From Kluyvera genomosp. 3 (GTDB lineage Bacteria > Pseudomonadota > Gammaproteobacteria > Enterobacterales > Enterobacteriaceae), in assembly GCA_002211745.1 (NCBI GenBank), contig CP022114.1:2636645-2700644 (forward strand): a stretch of 64,000 nucleotides of DNA. Reading direction: 5' to 3'. Shown one piece after another: positions 1-11,589 of this stretch. Position 1 is the first letter of the stretch. Every line of letters starts with the position of its first letter. Position numbers and translations under genes: made by a program. Below the pieces are notes generated by a model. It was not told where the DNA came from. It saw only the letters and a program-made list of their open reading frames with translations, and made no database searches.

Positions 1-1087
1 GCCCCAAGTACCGTCGCTTGCGATGCGCCGGTGACCGACGGAAGGTTGCCAGGCAAGCCGGCAACCGTACGCCACGCCAGCCAGGCAAAAGCCAATGCTT
101 CCATATCGTCACCGCTAATACCGTATTCATCGGTCGTCGCGACCTCAGTCCCGGCCAACAAACCCGCCAGACGAGCCATCACCAGCGGGTTACGGCTCCC
201 CCGCCACAAACCAGAAGGCGCTCACAGCCGCCGCTTAGCAGAACCTGCTCGCTGATAGTCACCGCCGTGAGTTCCGTCAGGGTAGCCTGTACGTCCTGAG
301 CACGCAGCCCAGGATAGCGAGCCAGGAATTGCGACAGCCATCCGTAGTTGAAGTACTCGCGCCCGGTACTTTTTGGCGCCGGGGCGGCGAAATAAGGATC
401 GTTCAGCATGTCCTGTAACAAAGGTAAAATCACTTTGCCTTCGTTGGCCCACTCCGCATCCTTATCATAGGGTTTGCCAAGGTTGCGCCAGATCCAGGCA
501 TCGATCAGCATATTCCCCGGCCCGGTGTCAAAACCGCGCACTGGCTGGCCGGGAATTAAAAGGGAAAGATTGGCGATCCCGCCAATATTGAGAATCATAC
601 GGCGTTCACTGACATGCGCCAGCAGAGCCTGGTGGAATGCCGGTACCAGCGGCGCACCCTGCCCGCCCAGCGCCATATCGCGACGACGAAAATCGCCGAC
701 CACGCTGACACCGGTGCGTGCAGCGATGATGTTATTATCACCAATCTGCATAGTATGCGGCGCATCGCCAGTCGGCTCGTGCCACACGGTTTGACCGTGA
801 CAACCAATCGCCACAATGTCCTGCGCTGCCAGCTTCTCTTGTGACATAAGCGCCAGAACGGCATCCGCAAAGAGATTCCCCAGTCGATTGTCCAGTTGTC
901 CAAGCTGCGAGAGCGTCAGAGGCTGCCCCTGGCAAATGGCCAACACCGCCTCTTTCACCGCGATGGGAATGGGCCAGGAAAGACTAGCCAGCTGCGTCAC
1001 GCTATTTTCATCAATGACCGCCAGCACCACATCCACGCCATCAAGGCTGGTCCCTGACATCACGCCAATATATCGCCCGGATTTCAT
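1..1087 (-). CDS. anmK: Anhydro-N-acetylmuramic acid kinase (3' end outside window)
   Basis: Cytoplasmic kinase of peptidoglycan recycling: it hydrolyses and phosphorylates 1,6-anhydro-MurNAc to MurNAc-6-phosphate. The start reads [20 protein letters not shown], the family's N-terminal nucleotide-binding segment, and DTGPGN and CGGG motifs follow. The reading frame breaks at the five-C run at 198-202 on the plus strand. One more base restores the usual SRNPL continuation, and the frame then stays open to base 1 ([18 protein letters not shown] region). E. coli AnmK is 369 residues, so only the last few codons are missing. I treat the break as a sequencing deletion. Confidence 0.95.
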
Positions 1088-1223
1088 ACGCCGTCCTTAG
1101 TCAGCTATGCAAAGTTAACACTCCAGCATAAAGTGCCACGTAATGCTATTAACCAATAAAAAATTTTAACAATATGGTGCTCTTTTTTCGCAAGAATCTC
1201 AGGAGGGACGCTGTTTCCCTTGC

Positions 1224-1257
1224 GTTTACCGTTGGTTAAGCCAGGATGGTTTATTAT
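1224..1257 (+). promoter_or_regulatory. PhoP box and -10 of slyB
   Basis: GTTTA at 1224-1228 and GGTTAA at 1234-1239 are half-sites separated by five bases, with an 11-bp period. TATTAT at 1252-1257 lies 12 bp downstream. This is the geometry of PhoP-activated promoters in which the PhoP box replaces the -35. slyB is a known member of the PhoPQ regulon, so low-Mg control is likely. The second half-site departs from GGTTTA at one position. Confidence 0.7.
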
Positions 1258-1360
1258 GGTTAATAATGAATGCGGAATATATGACCGCCCGATCAAATAC
1301 CATATAATTGTTTAGTACGGATGCTCATGAGAGCAATTCTTAGTGAACTGGAGATTCATA

Positions 1361-1828
1361 ATGATGTTACGTGTATTGGCTGTTTCAATGATTGGTTTAT
1401 CCCTGGCCGGATGTGTCAACAACAGCGGTTTGTCAGGTGATGTTTACTCTGCATCCGAAGCGAAACAGGTCCAGAACGTGACCTACGGTACCATCGTACA
1501 CGTTCGTCCGGTACAAATTCAGGGTGGCGATGACAGCAACGTGATTGGCGCTATCGGCGGTGCGGTACTGGGCGGCTTCCTGGGTAACACCGTTGGCGGC
1601 GGTACCGGTCGTTCTCTGGCAACCGCAGCGGGTGCTGTCGCAGGCGGCGTAGCCGGTCAGAGCGTTCAGGGTGCGATGAATAAAACCCAGGGCGTTGAAC
1701 TGGAAATTCGTAAAGATGACGGCAATACCATCATGGTGGTGCAGAAACAGGGCGATACTCGCTTCTCTGCTGGTCAGCGCGTCGTGATGGCGAGCAATGG
1801 CCGACAGGTTACTGTGTCTCCGCGTTAA
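1361..1828 (+). CDS. slyB: Outer-membrane lipoprotein SlyB
   Basis: Lipoprotein with a glycine-zipper domain that supports outer-membrane integrity. In E. coli it forms ring-like assemblies around OMPs under PhoPQ stress. The signal peptide ends in the lipobox LAGC (about residues 15-18), followed by the glycine-rich segment GAIGGAVLGGFLGNTVGGG, and the protein ends in VTVSPR. From ATG 1361 it is 155 residues, the same as E. coli. A GTG at 1343 would add six residues, but a GGAG Shine-Dalgarno sits at the right distance from 1361. A PhoP-type promoter lies about 100 bp upstream. Confidence 0.96.
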   Translation: MMLRVLAVSMIGLSLAGCVNNSGLSGDVYSASEAKQVQNVTYGTIVHVRPVQIQGGDDSNVIGAIGGAVLGGFLGNTVGGGTGRSLATAAGAVAGGVAGQSVQGAMNKTQGVELEIRKDDGNTIMVVQKQGDTRFSAGQRVVMASNGRQVTVSPR

Positions 1829-1836
1829 TGTTCTCC

Positions 1837-1865
1837 GGGTACGCGCTTGCAACAAGCGCGTACCC
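1837..1865 (+). terminator. Perfect 13-bp hairpin after slyB
   Basis: Arms 1837-1849 and 1853-1865 are exact reverse complements around a CAA loop, 8 bp after the slyB stop. There is no clear T run after it, only a mixed pyrimidine stretch. It may be a weak or Rho-assisted terminator or an mRNA 3'-end stabiliser. Confidence 0.55.
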
Positions 1866-1965
1866 ATATCCCTGCCTTTACCATTCCTTCATTAATATTC
1901 ATACGACAAATATATAATAGTTATTCACCCTATCTATTATTTGCGCGCGGACAATATTTCTTTAC

Positions 1966-3401
1966 GTGAAATCAATTAAACTTGAGTCTTATAGGGCCAG
2001 GATGCCTCATTGCTTGCAGTGCTTAGCGTACACAGGACTCATATATGCTTTTAAAATTCCCCTGCAGCGTTTTTTGATTTATATCACGATTTGCTTGATT
2101 GGTATTCTATTACTCAATCACTTTTCTAATGTTTTTATTCGCCATGTCCCGGCGATTGCACCTATTTTGTTTCCTACGCTTACGATGTTTCTGATGGTTT
2201 TCCATACCATGATTGCGGTATTCATGGTCATGAAATACCTCTGCGATCGACGTCGGCTCTACCTGATGGCCATCGCCTGCGCCTTCGCGAGCTCAGCGGT
2301 GCTGATGCTCGGTACACTAAACAGCTATCCTACGTGGTTCCTGTGCGGTGCATCAGATAATATTAACTATAATGACGCCCTGATATTTTATTTCTTCCGC
2401 AATATCATAATGGCGGTTTTGTTTATTACCTCCGTAGTATTGTACGCGATAAAATCGCGCGATATGCATAGCATGCGGAATCATATTTTTATCTTAGGCG
2501 GATTGTTCGGGTTCGCCATTGTCATGCTGGTATTATCGTGGCTCTACTCCAGCCATGATTCTTTATTGAGCGTTAAGCTCGTTGATAATAACACTTTCCA
2601 GTACAGCGAAATTTGGAACAATATTGTCAACTGGGCATTAGTTGTAATATGGTTAATCACACTATTTACGCTTATCTTTACGACACAGCTGAACAACATT
2701 TTCTGGTACAGCGGCGCATTTTTCTGCGCTTGTTATATCTTCACCCTGCTGGTCCTGATGTCCGGTCAGGATACCGCCAGCTACAGCTGGTATCAGGCAC
2801 GGTTGTTCGAAACCATTTCCACCCTGTTCCTGATCTTTGTGCTGTTCTGCGACGTGTTTACCCTTTACCGTCAGTCCAACACCAAGTATCTCAACTCATA
2901 CCAGAACTCGATCCGCGACCCTTTGACGCGGCTGTTTAATCGCAGCTACTTTTATGACTCATTTACCGCCCTGCAGCCGACGATCGCCAACGGCCATCCG
3001 GTGTCGGTTATCGTCAGCGACCTCGACCACTTCAAGCGCATAAATGATAAGTACGGCCATCTGCAGGGGGACAAAGTTATTCAGTTTGTCGCCAGGGTAC
3101 TGCAGGACTCTGTGCGCCAGAACGACGTAGCGGCGCGTATTGGTGGCGAAGAGTTCGCGCTACTGTTGGTCAATACCTCACCTGAGGTGGCGCGTACGAT
3201 TGCAGAACGTATTCGCCTGGCCATCAGTCAGCATGATGCAGGCAGCAGCAATGCACAACTGCCGGAGTCAATCACCATCAGTATGGGGTGTTTACCGCCA
3301 CGGATCTGTCCGTCTCGGTAGAAGAGTGCGTGCGGCGTGCCGATGAGGCGATGTACCGCGCGAAAGCGGCGGGACGAAACCGGGTCGTCGTCTGGGAGTA
3401 A
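1966..3401 (+). CDS. Membrane-bound diguanylate cyclase (GGDEF)
   Basis: Makes cyclic di-GMP from two GTP. About 300 N-terminal residues form roughly eight hydrophobic segments (MASE4-like, including SWYQARLFE). The GGDEF domain follows: [27 protein letters not shown], the inhibitory I-site RQND at about 384-387 and the active-site GGEEF at about 393-397. An intact I-site predicts product inhibition. The frame breaks at the four-G run 3285-3288; one more G gives [16 protein letters not shown] and a stop at 3399-3401 (478 residues). GTG 1966 is the longest start; ATG 2002 is the alternative. E. coli K-12 has no gene here, so this is an insertion into the slyB-slyA interval. Confidence 0.88.
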
Positions 3402-3404
3402 GTG

Positions 3405-3433
3405 AAAAAAACCCGCGAAGTTCGCGGGTTTTT
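3405..3433. terminator. Bidirectional terminator between the GGDEF gene and slyA
   Basis: Seven A, CCCGCGA at 3412-3418, an AGT loop, TCGCGGG at 3422-3428, then five T. Serves both convergent genes. Confidence 0.85.
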
Positions 3434-3437
3434 CATA

Positions 3438-3906
<469 letters not shown>

Positions 3907-4070
3907 CTGATTTTAGAATAGTGTGCAGTAATTAAATTAGCAAAACAAATGTATTGCCACGTGCACGCAAACCAGATCTATGCTTTACACTGTTTCAAAT
4001 CATGTGATTTTATGTCAAAACACGACACACTATCGAGCTATAACTCTTCAATTGCAAAGGATTTCTGCTT

Positions 4071-4307
4071 GTGAAGCTGACTCTCCACATACCGGGACTG
4101 CCTCTACAAGACCTCGTCGTCGGTGCTTCGATTTATTTTCCTCCTGTATTTAAGGCTGTCCTTCTCGGCTTCCTTTTCTGGCTGATTTTGCACCGTTTGT
4201 TACGCGACTGGATGTACGCTGGCGATATCTGGCATCCGCTATTAATGGATCTCTCTTTCTTCGCGCTCTCGGTCTGCCTTGCGCTGCTACTGTTGGTCAT
4301 GTGGTGA
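4071..4307 (+). CDS. ydhI: Small inner-membrane protein YdhI (DUF1656)
   Basis: 78 residues with two membrane segments (about 23-43 and 58-77), the same length as E. coli YdhI. GTG start, reading [20 protein letters not shown], and the conserved [11 protein letters not shown] segment. DUF1656 proteins are the small companions of AaeAB/EmrAB-like export systems. First gene of ydhIJK, 9 bp ahead of ydhJ and divergent from slyA, whose operator lies between. Confidence 0.92.
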   Translation: MKLTLHIPGLPLQDLVVGASIYFPPVFKAVLLGFLFWLILHRLLRDWMYAGDIWHPLLMDLSFFALSVCLALLLLVMW

Positions 4308-4316
4308 TTTAATCCA

Positions 4317-5175
4317 ATGAAAAAATTAAAATATTTCTCAACGCTGCTGATTGCTGCCCTGGCCATTATTGCCGTCTGGATGGTGTGGAATTACTACATG
4401 CAGTCACCGTGGACGCGCGATGGAAAAATCCGCGCTGAGCAGGTTGATATCACACCGCAGGTATCGGGAAGTATTCTGAGTCTGAACATCAAGGATAACC
4501 AGTACGTCAAAGCCGGCGACGTGCTGTTTCAGATAGACCCGACGCCGTGGAAAATCGCCATCATGAATGCGGAAGCAAAAGTGGCGAAAGCCCAGTCGGA
4601 CCTGCTGCGGGCAAAACATGAAGTTGAGCGCCGTCGTGGTCTGTCGCAAAACTTTATCTCTGCCGAAGATATCGATACCGTCAACATCGCGCTAAAAGTG
4701 GCGCAGGCTAATGCTGACGCCGCCAAAGCGGAACTGGAGCACGCACGTTGGCAGCTATCGCAAACCGAGGTCAAAGCCCCGTTGACGGCTGGGTCACCAA
4801 TCTCACGACGCGCGTCGGTAACTATGCCGCCGTCGGTCACCCGGTTTTCGCGCTGATTGATAGCCACTCCTTCTATGTCGTCGGTACTTTGAAGAGACTA
4901 AGCTTCGCCATATCCGTGAAGGCGACCGCGCCGATATTGTTCTGTATAGCGATGATAAAAAGTTACAGGGTCACGTATCCAGCATTGGCCGCGCGATTCA
5001 CGACCAGAGTCTGGCCACTGACGGCAAGCTGGTTGCGGATATCAAACCGACCATCCCATGGGTACGTCTGGCCCAGCGCGTACCGGTGCGCATAGATCTA
5101 GGCGCGCTGCCGGCTGACACGGTACTGGTCGCGGGTACCACCTGTACCGTCTCAATCGTGAGTGACCGACAATGA
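4317..5175 (+). CDS. ydhJ: Membrane-fusion protein of efflux system YdhJ
   Basis: Periplasmic adaptor (HlyD/AaeA-like). One N-terminal membrane anchor (about 5-25) is followed by a lipoyl half-motif ([20 protein letters not shown]), a coiled-coil hairpin rich in Ala, Lys and Glu, then a second lipoyl half and a beta barrel. Two single-base losses break it: near 4780-4781 (APVDGWV) and near 4885 (VVGYFEET). Restored, it has 286 residues (E. coli 285). The stop overlaps the ydhK start as ATGA. The partner pump is YdhK; the substrate is unknown, aromatic acids being likely by analogy with AaeAB. Confidence 0.92.
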
Positions 5176-7190
5176 CCTTTCCGGCGTTGACCTGGCAGTC
5201 ACTGCCCTGGTTTAAAGCGACGCCGCCGCAATGGCGTTATGCGTTGCGTAACGCTATTGCCATGTGCCTGGCGCTGAGTTTCGCCTACTGGCTGGATCTT
5301 GATGAACCCTACTGGGCAATGACCTCCGCAGCCGTGGTGAGTTTCCCGACCGTCGGCGGGTCATCAGCAAAAGCCTCGGACGTATTGCCGGCAGTCTGCT
5401 GGGGCTGGCGCGGCGCTGATTATCGGCGGACATACGCTGACTGACCCATGGCTGTTTCTGTTTGCAATGTCCGGCTGGCTCGCGCTCTGCACCTGGGCGT
5501 GCGCGATGTACACCAACAACGTTGCTTATGCCTTTCAGCTCGCGGCTATACCTGCGCCATTATCGCGTTCCCGATGATTAACGTCGTCGACGCCACGAAG
5601 CTGTGGGAAATTGCCCAGGCGCGCGTCTGTGAGGTGATCGTCGGTATTTTAAGCGGCGGGCTGATGATGATGATTTTACCCAGCACCTCCGATGGCGCCA
5701 CCCTGCTTAGCGCGCTGAAAAATATGCACGCGCGGCTGCTGGAACACGCCAGTATGCTGTGGCAACCCGTCACCACCGACGCCATTCGCAGCGCACACCA
5801 GAGCGTTATCGCGCAGATCCTCACCATGAATCTGCTGCGTATCCAGGCGTTCTGGAGCCACTATCGCCTGCGTCGGCAGAATACGTTGTTAAACTATCTG
5901 CTCCATCAGCAGTTGCGTCTGACCAGTGTAATTTCCAGCCTGCGCCGCTTGATGCTCAACTGGCCCAACGCGCCGCAGAATTTACGTCCGGTACTGGAAT
6001 CACTGTTGCAGGCGCTGGCCAGACCCGATTGCGATGCCTACACCGTCGCACGTATTATCGCCCCGCTGGCGCCCAGCGATCCGCAGGACTACCGACATCA
6101 TGCATTCTGGAGCCGGCTTCGCTATTTTTGCCGTCTCTATCTGACCACCAGCCATTGGCTGTTACGGCTGCAAAATGCGACCGCGGTCAGCGAATTTAAC
6201 GTTCCCGCCGCCCCGCCTTGATGCGTCACACCGACCACGCCGAAGCGGCCTGGAGTGGCATTCGCACCTTTTTTGCCCTCGTCAGCGTGGGAGCCTTGAG
6301 CATCAGCACACAATGGGAGTCCGGCGCGGCAGCGCTGACGCTGGCCGCCATCTGCTGCGTGCTCTACTCTAACGTTCCCTCGCCGTTCAGCTCACTGACG
6401 CTGCTGATGCGTACGCTGATTCTGCTGTCCATCTTTAGCTTCGGCGTCAAGTTTGGCCTGATGGTGCAAATCAGCGACCTGTGGCAGTTCATGCTGTTCC
6501 TGTTCCCGCTGCTGTTGACGATGCAATTGTTAAAGCTGCAAATGCCGAAACAGGCGCGGCTATGGGGCTCGTTGATTGTTTTCATGGGATCGTTTATCGC
6601 CGTCACCAACCCACCGGTTTACAATTTTGGCGATTTTCTCAATGATAACCTGGCGAAAATTATCGGTGTGGGTTGGCATGGCTGGCTTTCGCCGTGTTGA
6701 CGCCCGCGTCAGACGCGCGCAAAAGTCGCCGCCATATTCGTGCGTTACGCCGTCACTTCGTCGACCAACTCAGTCGTCACCCTTCCAGCAGCGAGCACGA
6801 GTTCGAATCGCTGGTGTACCATCACGTCAGTCAGTTGAGTACTAGCCAGGATGAGCAGGCACGGCGCTGGCTGCTGCGTTGGGGGTGGTACTGCTGAACT
6901 GTTCGCATGTGGTTTGGCAGCTGCGCGGCTGGGAATCACGATCGGACCCGCTCTCTCAGGTACGAGATATGTGCATTAGCTTATTGCGCGATGTCATGAG
7001 TGAGCGCGGCGTTCAGCAACGCCCGCTAGCCGCCACGCTTGAAGAACTTCAGCGCATTTGCCAAACCCTCTCCCATCACCACCAGCCAGCGGCTGCCGAG
7101 CTGGCATCGATTCTCTGGCGACTGTATTGCTCACTCTCGCAGCTTGAGACGGCGCCGGCTCCCGGCACGCTGACCGAGCAAACGGCGTAA
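5172..7190 (+). CDS. ydhK: FUSC-family efflux pump subunit YdhK
   Basis: Inner-membrane protein of the aromatic acid exporter (FUSC) family, with two repeated hydrophobic halves separated by cytoplasmic domains. Six single-base losses split it, at or near 5358-5360 (GGG), 5410, 5544-5545, 6216-6217, 6673-6674 and the five-G run 6881-6885. Restoring each joins [51 protein letters not shown] and [11 protein letters not shown] into 674 residues (E. coli 670). It overlaps ydhJ by 4 bp, so translation is coupled. No sign of genuine decay: the codon pattern continues through every break. Confidence 0.92.
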
Positions 7191-7197
7191 AGAAAAG

Positions 7198-7218
7198 ATA
7201 GCCGGCGACGCCGGCTAT
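7198..7218 (-). terminator. ydhF terminator
   Basis: GCCGGC at 7201-7206 and 7210-7215 form a hairpin extended by flanking A/T pairs. On the minus strand it is followed by CTTTTCTTT. Confidence 0.65.
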
Positions 7219-7229
7219 GAAGGTAATGA

Positions 7230-8125
7230 TTACGGAACGTCGTAACCCAATGCGGCTTTACGAATGCGGAACCACTGCTGGCGCGTCATGTCGAGAGACT
7301 GCGCAACGATCGCCGAGCGCACGCGCTCAATTTTGCCGGAACCGATAATCGGCAGCGGCTGCGACGGTAGACGCATGACCCACGCATAGACCACCTGCTC
7401 GATGCTGCCCGCATTCAGTTCATTTGCCACCTTCGCCAGCTCATCGCGCAGCGGCTGGAACTCCTCGTCATTAAATAAACGACCGCCTCCCAGGCATGAC
7501 CAGGCCATCGGACGGATTCGCAGTTGTTGCAGCTGATCCAGCGTGCCATCCAGCAGCGTAGGCTGGTGAATCGGCGAAATTTCAACCTGATTCGTCGCCA
7601 GCGTAAAGGGCAGCCGCGACTGCAGCAGCGCGAACTGTGCAGGGGTAAAGTTAGAGACGCCGAAATGACGTACTTTGCCACTCTGGTGCAGTGCGGTGAA
7701 CGCCTGCGCCACTTCATCCGCATCCATCAGCGGGTCCGGACGGTGAATCAACAGCAGATCGATCACATCCGTCGCCAGGTTACGCAGAGACTGCTCAGCG
7801 CTGTGAATGATGTGGTTACGATCGGTAATGTAGTGACCCAGCGCATGCTCTGGCTTGGCGGTGGTGGCGATACCGCACTTGGTGACAATTTCCATGCGCT
7901 CGCGCAGATGCGGCGCCAGCTTCAGCGCTTCACCAAACGCCGCTTCGCACTGATAGCCACCGTAAATATCCGCGTGATCGACGGTCGTCACGCCGAGATC
8001 CAGGTGCTCCTCAATAAAGCTCACCAACTGGCGCGGGGACATGTTCCAGTCCATCAGACGCCAGTAGCCCATCACGAAACGTGAAAATTCCGGCCCTGAG
8101 GCGCCAGGGTAATACGTTGAACCAT
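7230..8125 (-). CDS. ydhF: Aldo-keto reductase YdhF
   Basis: NADPH-dependent oxidoreductase of the AKR superfamily with a TIM barrel. Conserved segments: GVTTVDHADIYGGY (catalytic Asp and Tyr), IVTKCGI (Lys), LLLIHRPDPL (His) and the C-terminal GSGKIERV cofactor loop. The frame breaks at CCC 8094-8096. One more base joins MVQRITLAPQG to PEFSRFVMGYWRL and gives 298 residues, as in E. coli. The start at 8125 is preceded by AGGAAG. The physiological substrate is unknown. Confidence 0.93.
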
Positions 8126-8174
8126 AACCACTTCCTCAATGAAAAATATCAATCGAGTATACGCACTTTTGCGC

Positions 8175-8414
8175 TTAAAACAGTGAGGGCTGCTGAGGTT
8201 CTTCCGCGTCGGGCGCTTTACCTGCGCGCAATTTGCGCAGTAGCCGCTGACGGCACAGCCGCAGCACCTCCTGTTTTTGCGCATCGCTCATATTCTGCCA
8301 GTGAAAACGCTCATCGCGGCTGCGAAAACAGCCACGGCAGAAACCGCGTTCATCCGACTGACAAATTCCCCGGCACGGACTTTGAACCGGGAAGAACTCC
8401 AGTTGCTCCGCCAC
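8175..8414 (-). CDS. ydhL: DUF1289 protein YdhL
   Basis: 79 residues, the same as E. coli YdhL. Four cysteines in C-x3-C and C-x2-C spacing (SPCRGICQSDERGFCRGCF) suggest a small metal-binding or Fe-S site, typical of DUF1289. Function is not established. It lies 49 bp upstream of ydhF on the same strand and is probably cotranscribed with it. Confidence 0.9.
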   Translation of the reverse strand: MAEQLEFFPVQSPCRGICQSDERGFCRGCFRSRDERFHWQNMSDAQKQEVLRLCRQRLLRKLRAGKAPDAEEPQQPSLF

Positions 8415-8526
8415 CTTAGCCCCTATTTACCTCGTCATCCCTTCATTGAAGACGTTTAATTCAGCGGGCGCAACTTTTCTCCCGTTTGATGCGCGCCAGA
8501 CGGCATTTTCAAAAATTCATTTGCAT

Positions 8527-8542
8527 TAGACCAATCGGTCTA
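8527..8542. promoter_or_regulatory. NemR operator upstream of nemR
   Basis: TAGACC-AATC-GGTCTA, a 16-bp inverted repeat with 6-bp arms, 15 bp before the nemR start. It matches the NemR box through which NemR represses nemRA and gloA in E. coli. Confidence 0.8.
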
Positions 8543-8556
8543 TTACAGTGCCTGTC

Positions 8557-9153
8557 ATGAGCAAATCGATTGAACATGATACCCGTGAACACATTCTGGC
8601 TACCGGCGAGCGTCTTTGCATGCACCGCGGTTTTACCGGAATGGGTCTGAGCGAACTCCTGAAAACGGCAGAAGTGCCTAAGGGCTCGTTTTATCACTAT
8701 TTTCGTTCAAAAGAGGCGTTTGGCGTGGCCATGCTGGACCGGCATTTTGCCGACTATCACCAGAGGCTGGTGCAGCACTTCACGCAAGGCGCGGGAAACT
8801 ACCGCGACCGCCTGCTGAACTACTACCAGCACACGCTCGAACAGTTTTGCCAACAGGGGTTGATTAGCGGCTGTCTGACCGTGAAGCTCTCTGCTGAAGT
8901 GTGCGATCTTTCCGAAGATATGCGCGCTGAAATGAATAAAGGCGCCAGCCAGATTATGGTTTTGCTGGCGCAAGCGCTGGAAAATGGCCGCCGTGAAGGC
9001 TGCCTGACGTTCAACGGCGAAGCCGAAACCACAGCCCAGGTGCTCTACTCTCTGTGGCTGGGGGCGAACCTGCAGGCGAAAATTTCGCGCAGCTCGGCAC
9101 CGCTGGAAAGCGCCCTGACGCACGTCAGGAATCTGATTGCCGCGCCGGAGTGA
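8557..9153 (+). CDS. nemR: TetR-family electrophile and HOCl sensor NemR
   Basis: Repressor of nemA and gloA that is released when cysteines or the Cys106-Lys175 pair react with electrophiles or bleach. The N-terminal HTH is conserved (GFTGMGLSELLKTAEVPKGS). Cys21, Cys98, Cys106 (in ISGCLTVKL) and Cys116 are all present. From ATG 8557 it is 198 residues (E. coli 199); an upstream ATG at 8548 would add three. First gene of nemR-nemA-gloA, with an operator overlapping its promoter. Confidence 0.95.
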   Translation: MSKSIEHDTREHILATGERLCMHRGFTGMGLSELLKTAEVPKGSFYHYFRSKEAFGVAMLDRHFADYHQRLVQHFTQGAGNYRDRLLNYYQHTLEQFCQQGLISGCLTVKLSAEVCDLSEDMRAEMNKGASQIMVLLAQALENGRREGCLTFNGEAETTAQVLYSLWLGANLQAKISRSSAPLESALTHVRNLIAAPE

Positions 9154-9180
9154 TCCCGGCGTTTTTATTTCCTATACCAC

Positions 9181-9195
9181 TAGACGACCGGTCTA
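9181..9195. promoter_or_regulatory. Second NemR-like site, before nemA
   Basis: TAGACGACCGGTCTA, 13 bp before the nemA start. It is one base shorter than the upstream operator. A second C after TAGAC would make TAGACC-GACC-GGTCTA, so a base has probably been lost here as in neighbouring coding sequence. Confidence 0.6.
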
Positions 9196-9208
9196 CTCAG
9201 GAGTCACC

Positions 9209-10302
<1,094 letters not shown>

Positions 10303-10374
10303 TCCTGCATTGATAGCGGCGGCGTTCCGCCGCTATACTAGTGAGATTATTCATAAGTAAGGACGAGGGATATC

Positions 10375-10782
10375 ATGCGTTTACTGCATACCATGCTGCG
10401 CGTCGGCGATCTGCAACGCTCCATTGATTTTTACACCAAAGTTCTGGGCATGAAGCTGCTGCGCACCAGCGAAAACACCGAATACAAGTACTCTCTGGCA
10501 TTTGTCGGTTACGGCGAAGAGAGCGACGAAGCGGTGATCGAGCTGACCTACAACTGGGGCGTGGATAAATACGAGCTGGGTACGGCCTATGGCCATATCG
10601 CCCTCAGCGTTGATAACGCCGCGGAAGCCTGCGAACGCATTCGCCAGAACGGCGGCAACGTAACCCGTGAAGCTGGCCCGGTAAAAGGCGGCACCACGGT
10701 GATTGCGTTTGTGGAAGATCCGGACGGTTATAAAATCGAACTGATCGAAGAAAAAGATGCCGGTAAAGGTCTCGGCAACTGA
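10375..10782 (+). CDS. gloA: Lactoylglutathione lyase (glyoxalase I)
   Basis: Ni-dependent enzyme turning the methylglyoxal-glutathione hemithioacetal into S-lactoylglutathione. 135 residues, the same as E. coli. All four metal ligands are present by count: His5, Glu56, His74 and Glu122. Third gene of the nemRA-gloA detoxification operon, 72 bp after nemA, and followed by a strong terminator. Confidence 0.97.
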   Translation: MRLLHTMLRVGDLQRSIDFYTKVLGMKLLRTSENTEYKYSLAFVGYGEESDEAVIELTYNWGVDKYELGTAYGHIALSVDNAAEACERIRQNGGNVTREAGPVKGGTTVIAFVEDPDGYKIELIEEKDAGKGLGN

Positions 10783-10787
10783 TTCTC

Positions 10788-10816
10788 CTCGGGTGCGCGA
10801 GCGCACCCGTTTTTTT
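10788..10816 (+). terminator. gloA terminator
   Basis: GGGTGCG paired with CGCACCC around a short loop, then seven T. Confidence 0.85.
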
Positions 10817-10885
10817 ACCCGCCTTTCCAAGCCGCGGCAAAATTTGCCATAATGCGCGCTACTTTTTCTGAGTTAAGAGATTCTG

Positions 10886-11532
10886 ATGTCCGACAATGCG
10901 CAACTTAATGGTCTATGCGACCGTTTTCGTGGGTTTTATCCTGTAGTCATCGATGTGGAAACTGCCGGATTCAATGCCAAAACGGATGCCCTGCTCGAAA
11001 TAGCGGCAATTACGTTGAAAATGGATGAGCAAGGCTGGCTGATGCCGGACACCACGTTACACTTCCACGTTGAGCCGTTTGAAGGTGCCAACCTCGAACC
11101 GGAAGCACTGGCGTTTAACGGCATCGACCCCAATAATCCACTGCGCGGCGCGGTAAGCGAATACGATGCTCTGCATGCCATCTTCAAAATGGTGCGTAAA
11201 GGCATGAAAGACAGCGACTGCAACCGCGCGATTATGGTGGCGCACAATGCCACTTTCGATCACAGCTTTATGATGGCCGCAGCCGATCGCGCCTCGCTTA
11301 AGCGCAACCCGTTTCACCCCTTCGTCACCTTTGACACCGCCGCGCTAAGCGGGCTGGCGCTGGGCAAACGGTGTTGTCTAAAGCCTGCATCGCTGCGGGC
11401 ATGAATTTCGACAGCAGCCAGGCCCACTCTGCCCTGTACGATACCGAGCAGACGGCGATCCTGTTTTGTGAAATCGTCAACCGCTGGAAGCGCCTGGGCG
11501 GCTGGCCGTTGCCCATCGAGGCTGACGAGTAG
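10886..11532 (+). CDS. rnt: Ribonuclease T
   Basis: 3'-5' exoribonuclease of the DEDDh family that trims tRNA and 5S and 23S rRNA 3' ends. Exo I motif VVIDVETAG (Asp23, Glu25) and Exo [13 protein letters not shown] (His and Asp) are seen. The frame breaks at GGG 11362-11364; one more G joins SGLALGQ to [15 protein letters not shown] and gives 215 residues, the E. coli length. Downstream is a perfect bidirectional terminator shared with grxD. Confidence 0.95.
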
Positions 11533-11538
11533 CGGCAT

Positions 11539-11568
11539 AAAAAAAGCGACCCATGGGTCGCTTTTTTT
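11539..11568. terminator. Bidirectional terminator rnt/grxD
   Basis: Perfect 30-bp palindrome: seven A, GCGACCCA, TGGGTCGC, seven T. Confidence 0.92.
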
Positions 11569-11589
11569 GTTTCTGTGCCTGTTAGCCAA

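Noticed and set aside
5172-7190. ydhK as a real pseudogene with six frameshifts
   Set aside because: All six are one-base losses in or next to short runs, and restoration gives a normal-length, motif-complete protein.
7524-8084. 186-codon plus-strand frame opposite ydhF
   Set aside because: Antisense shadow; basic, low-complexity translation, no ribosome site, and ydhF is conserved on the other strand.
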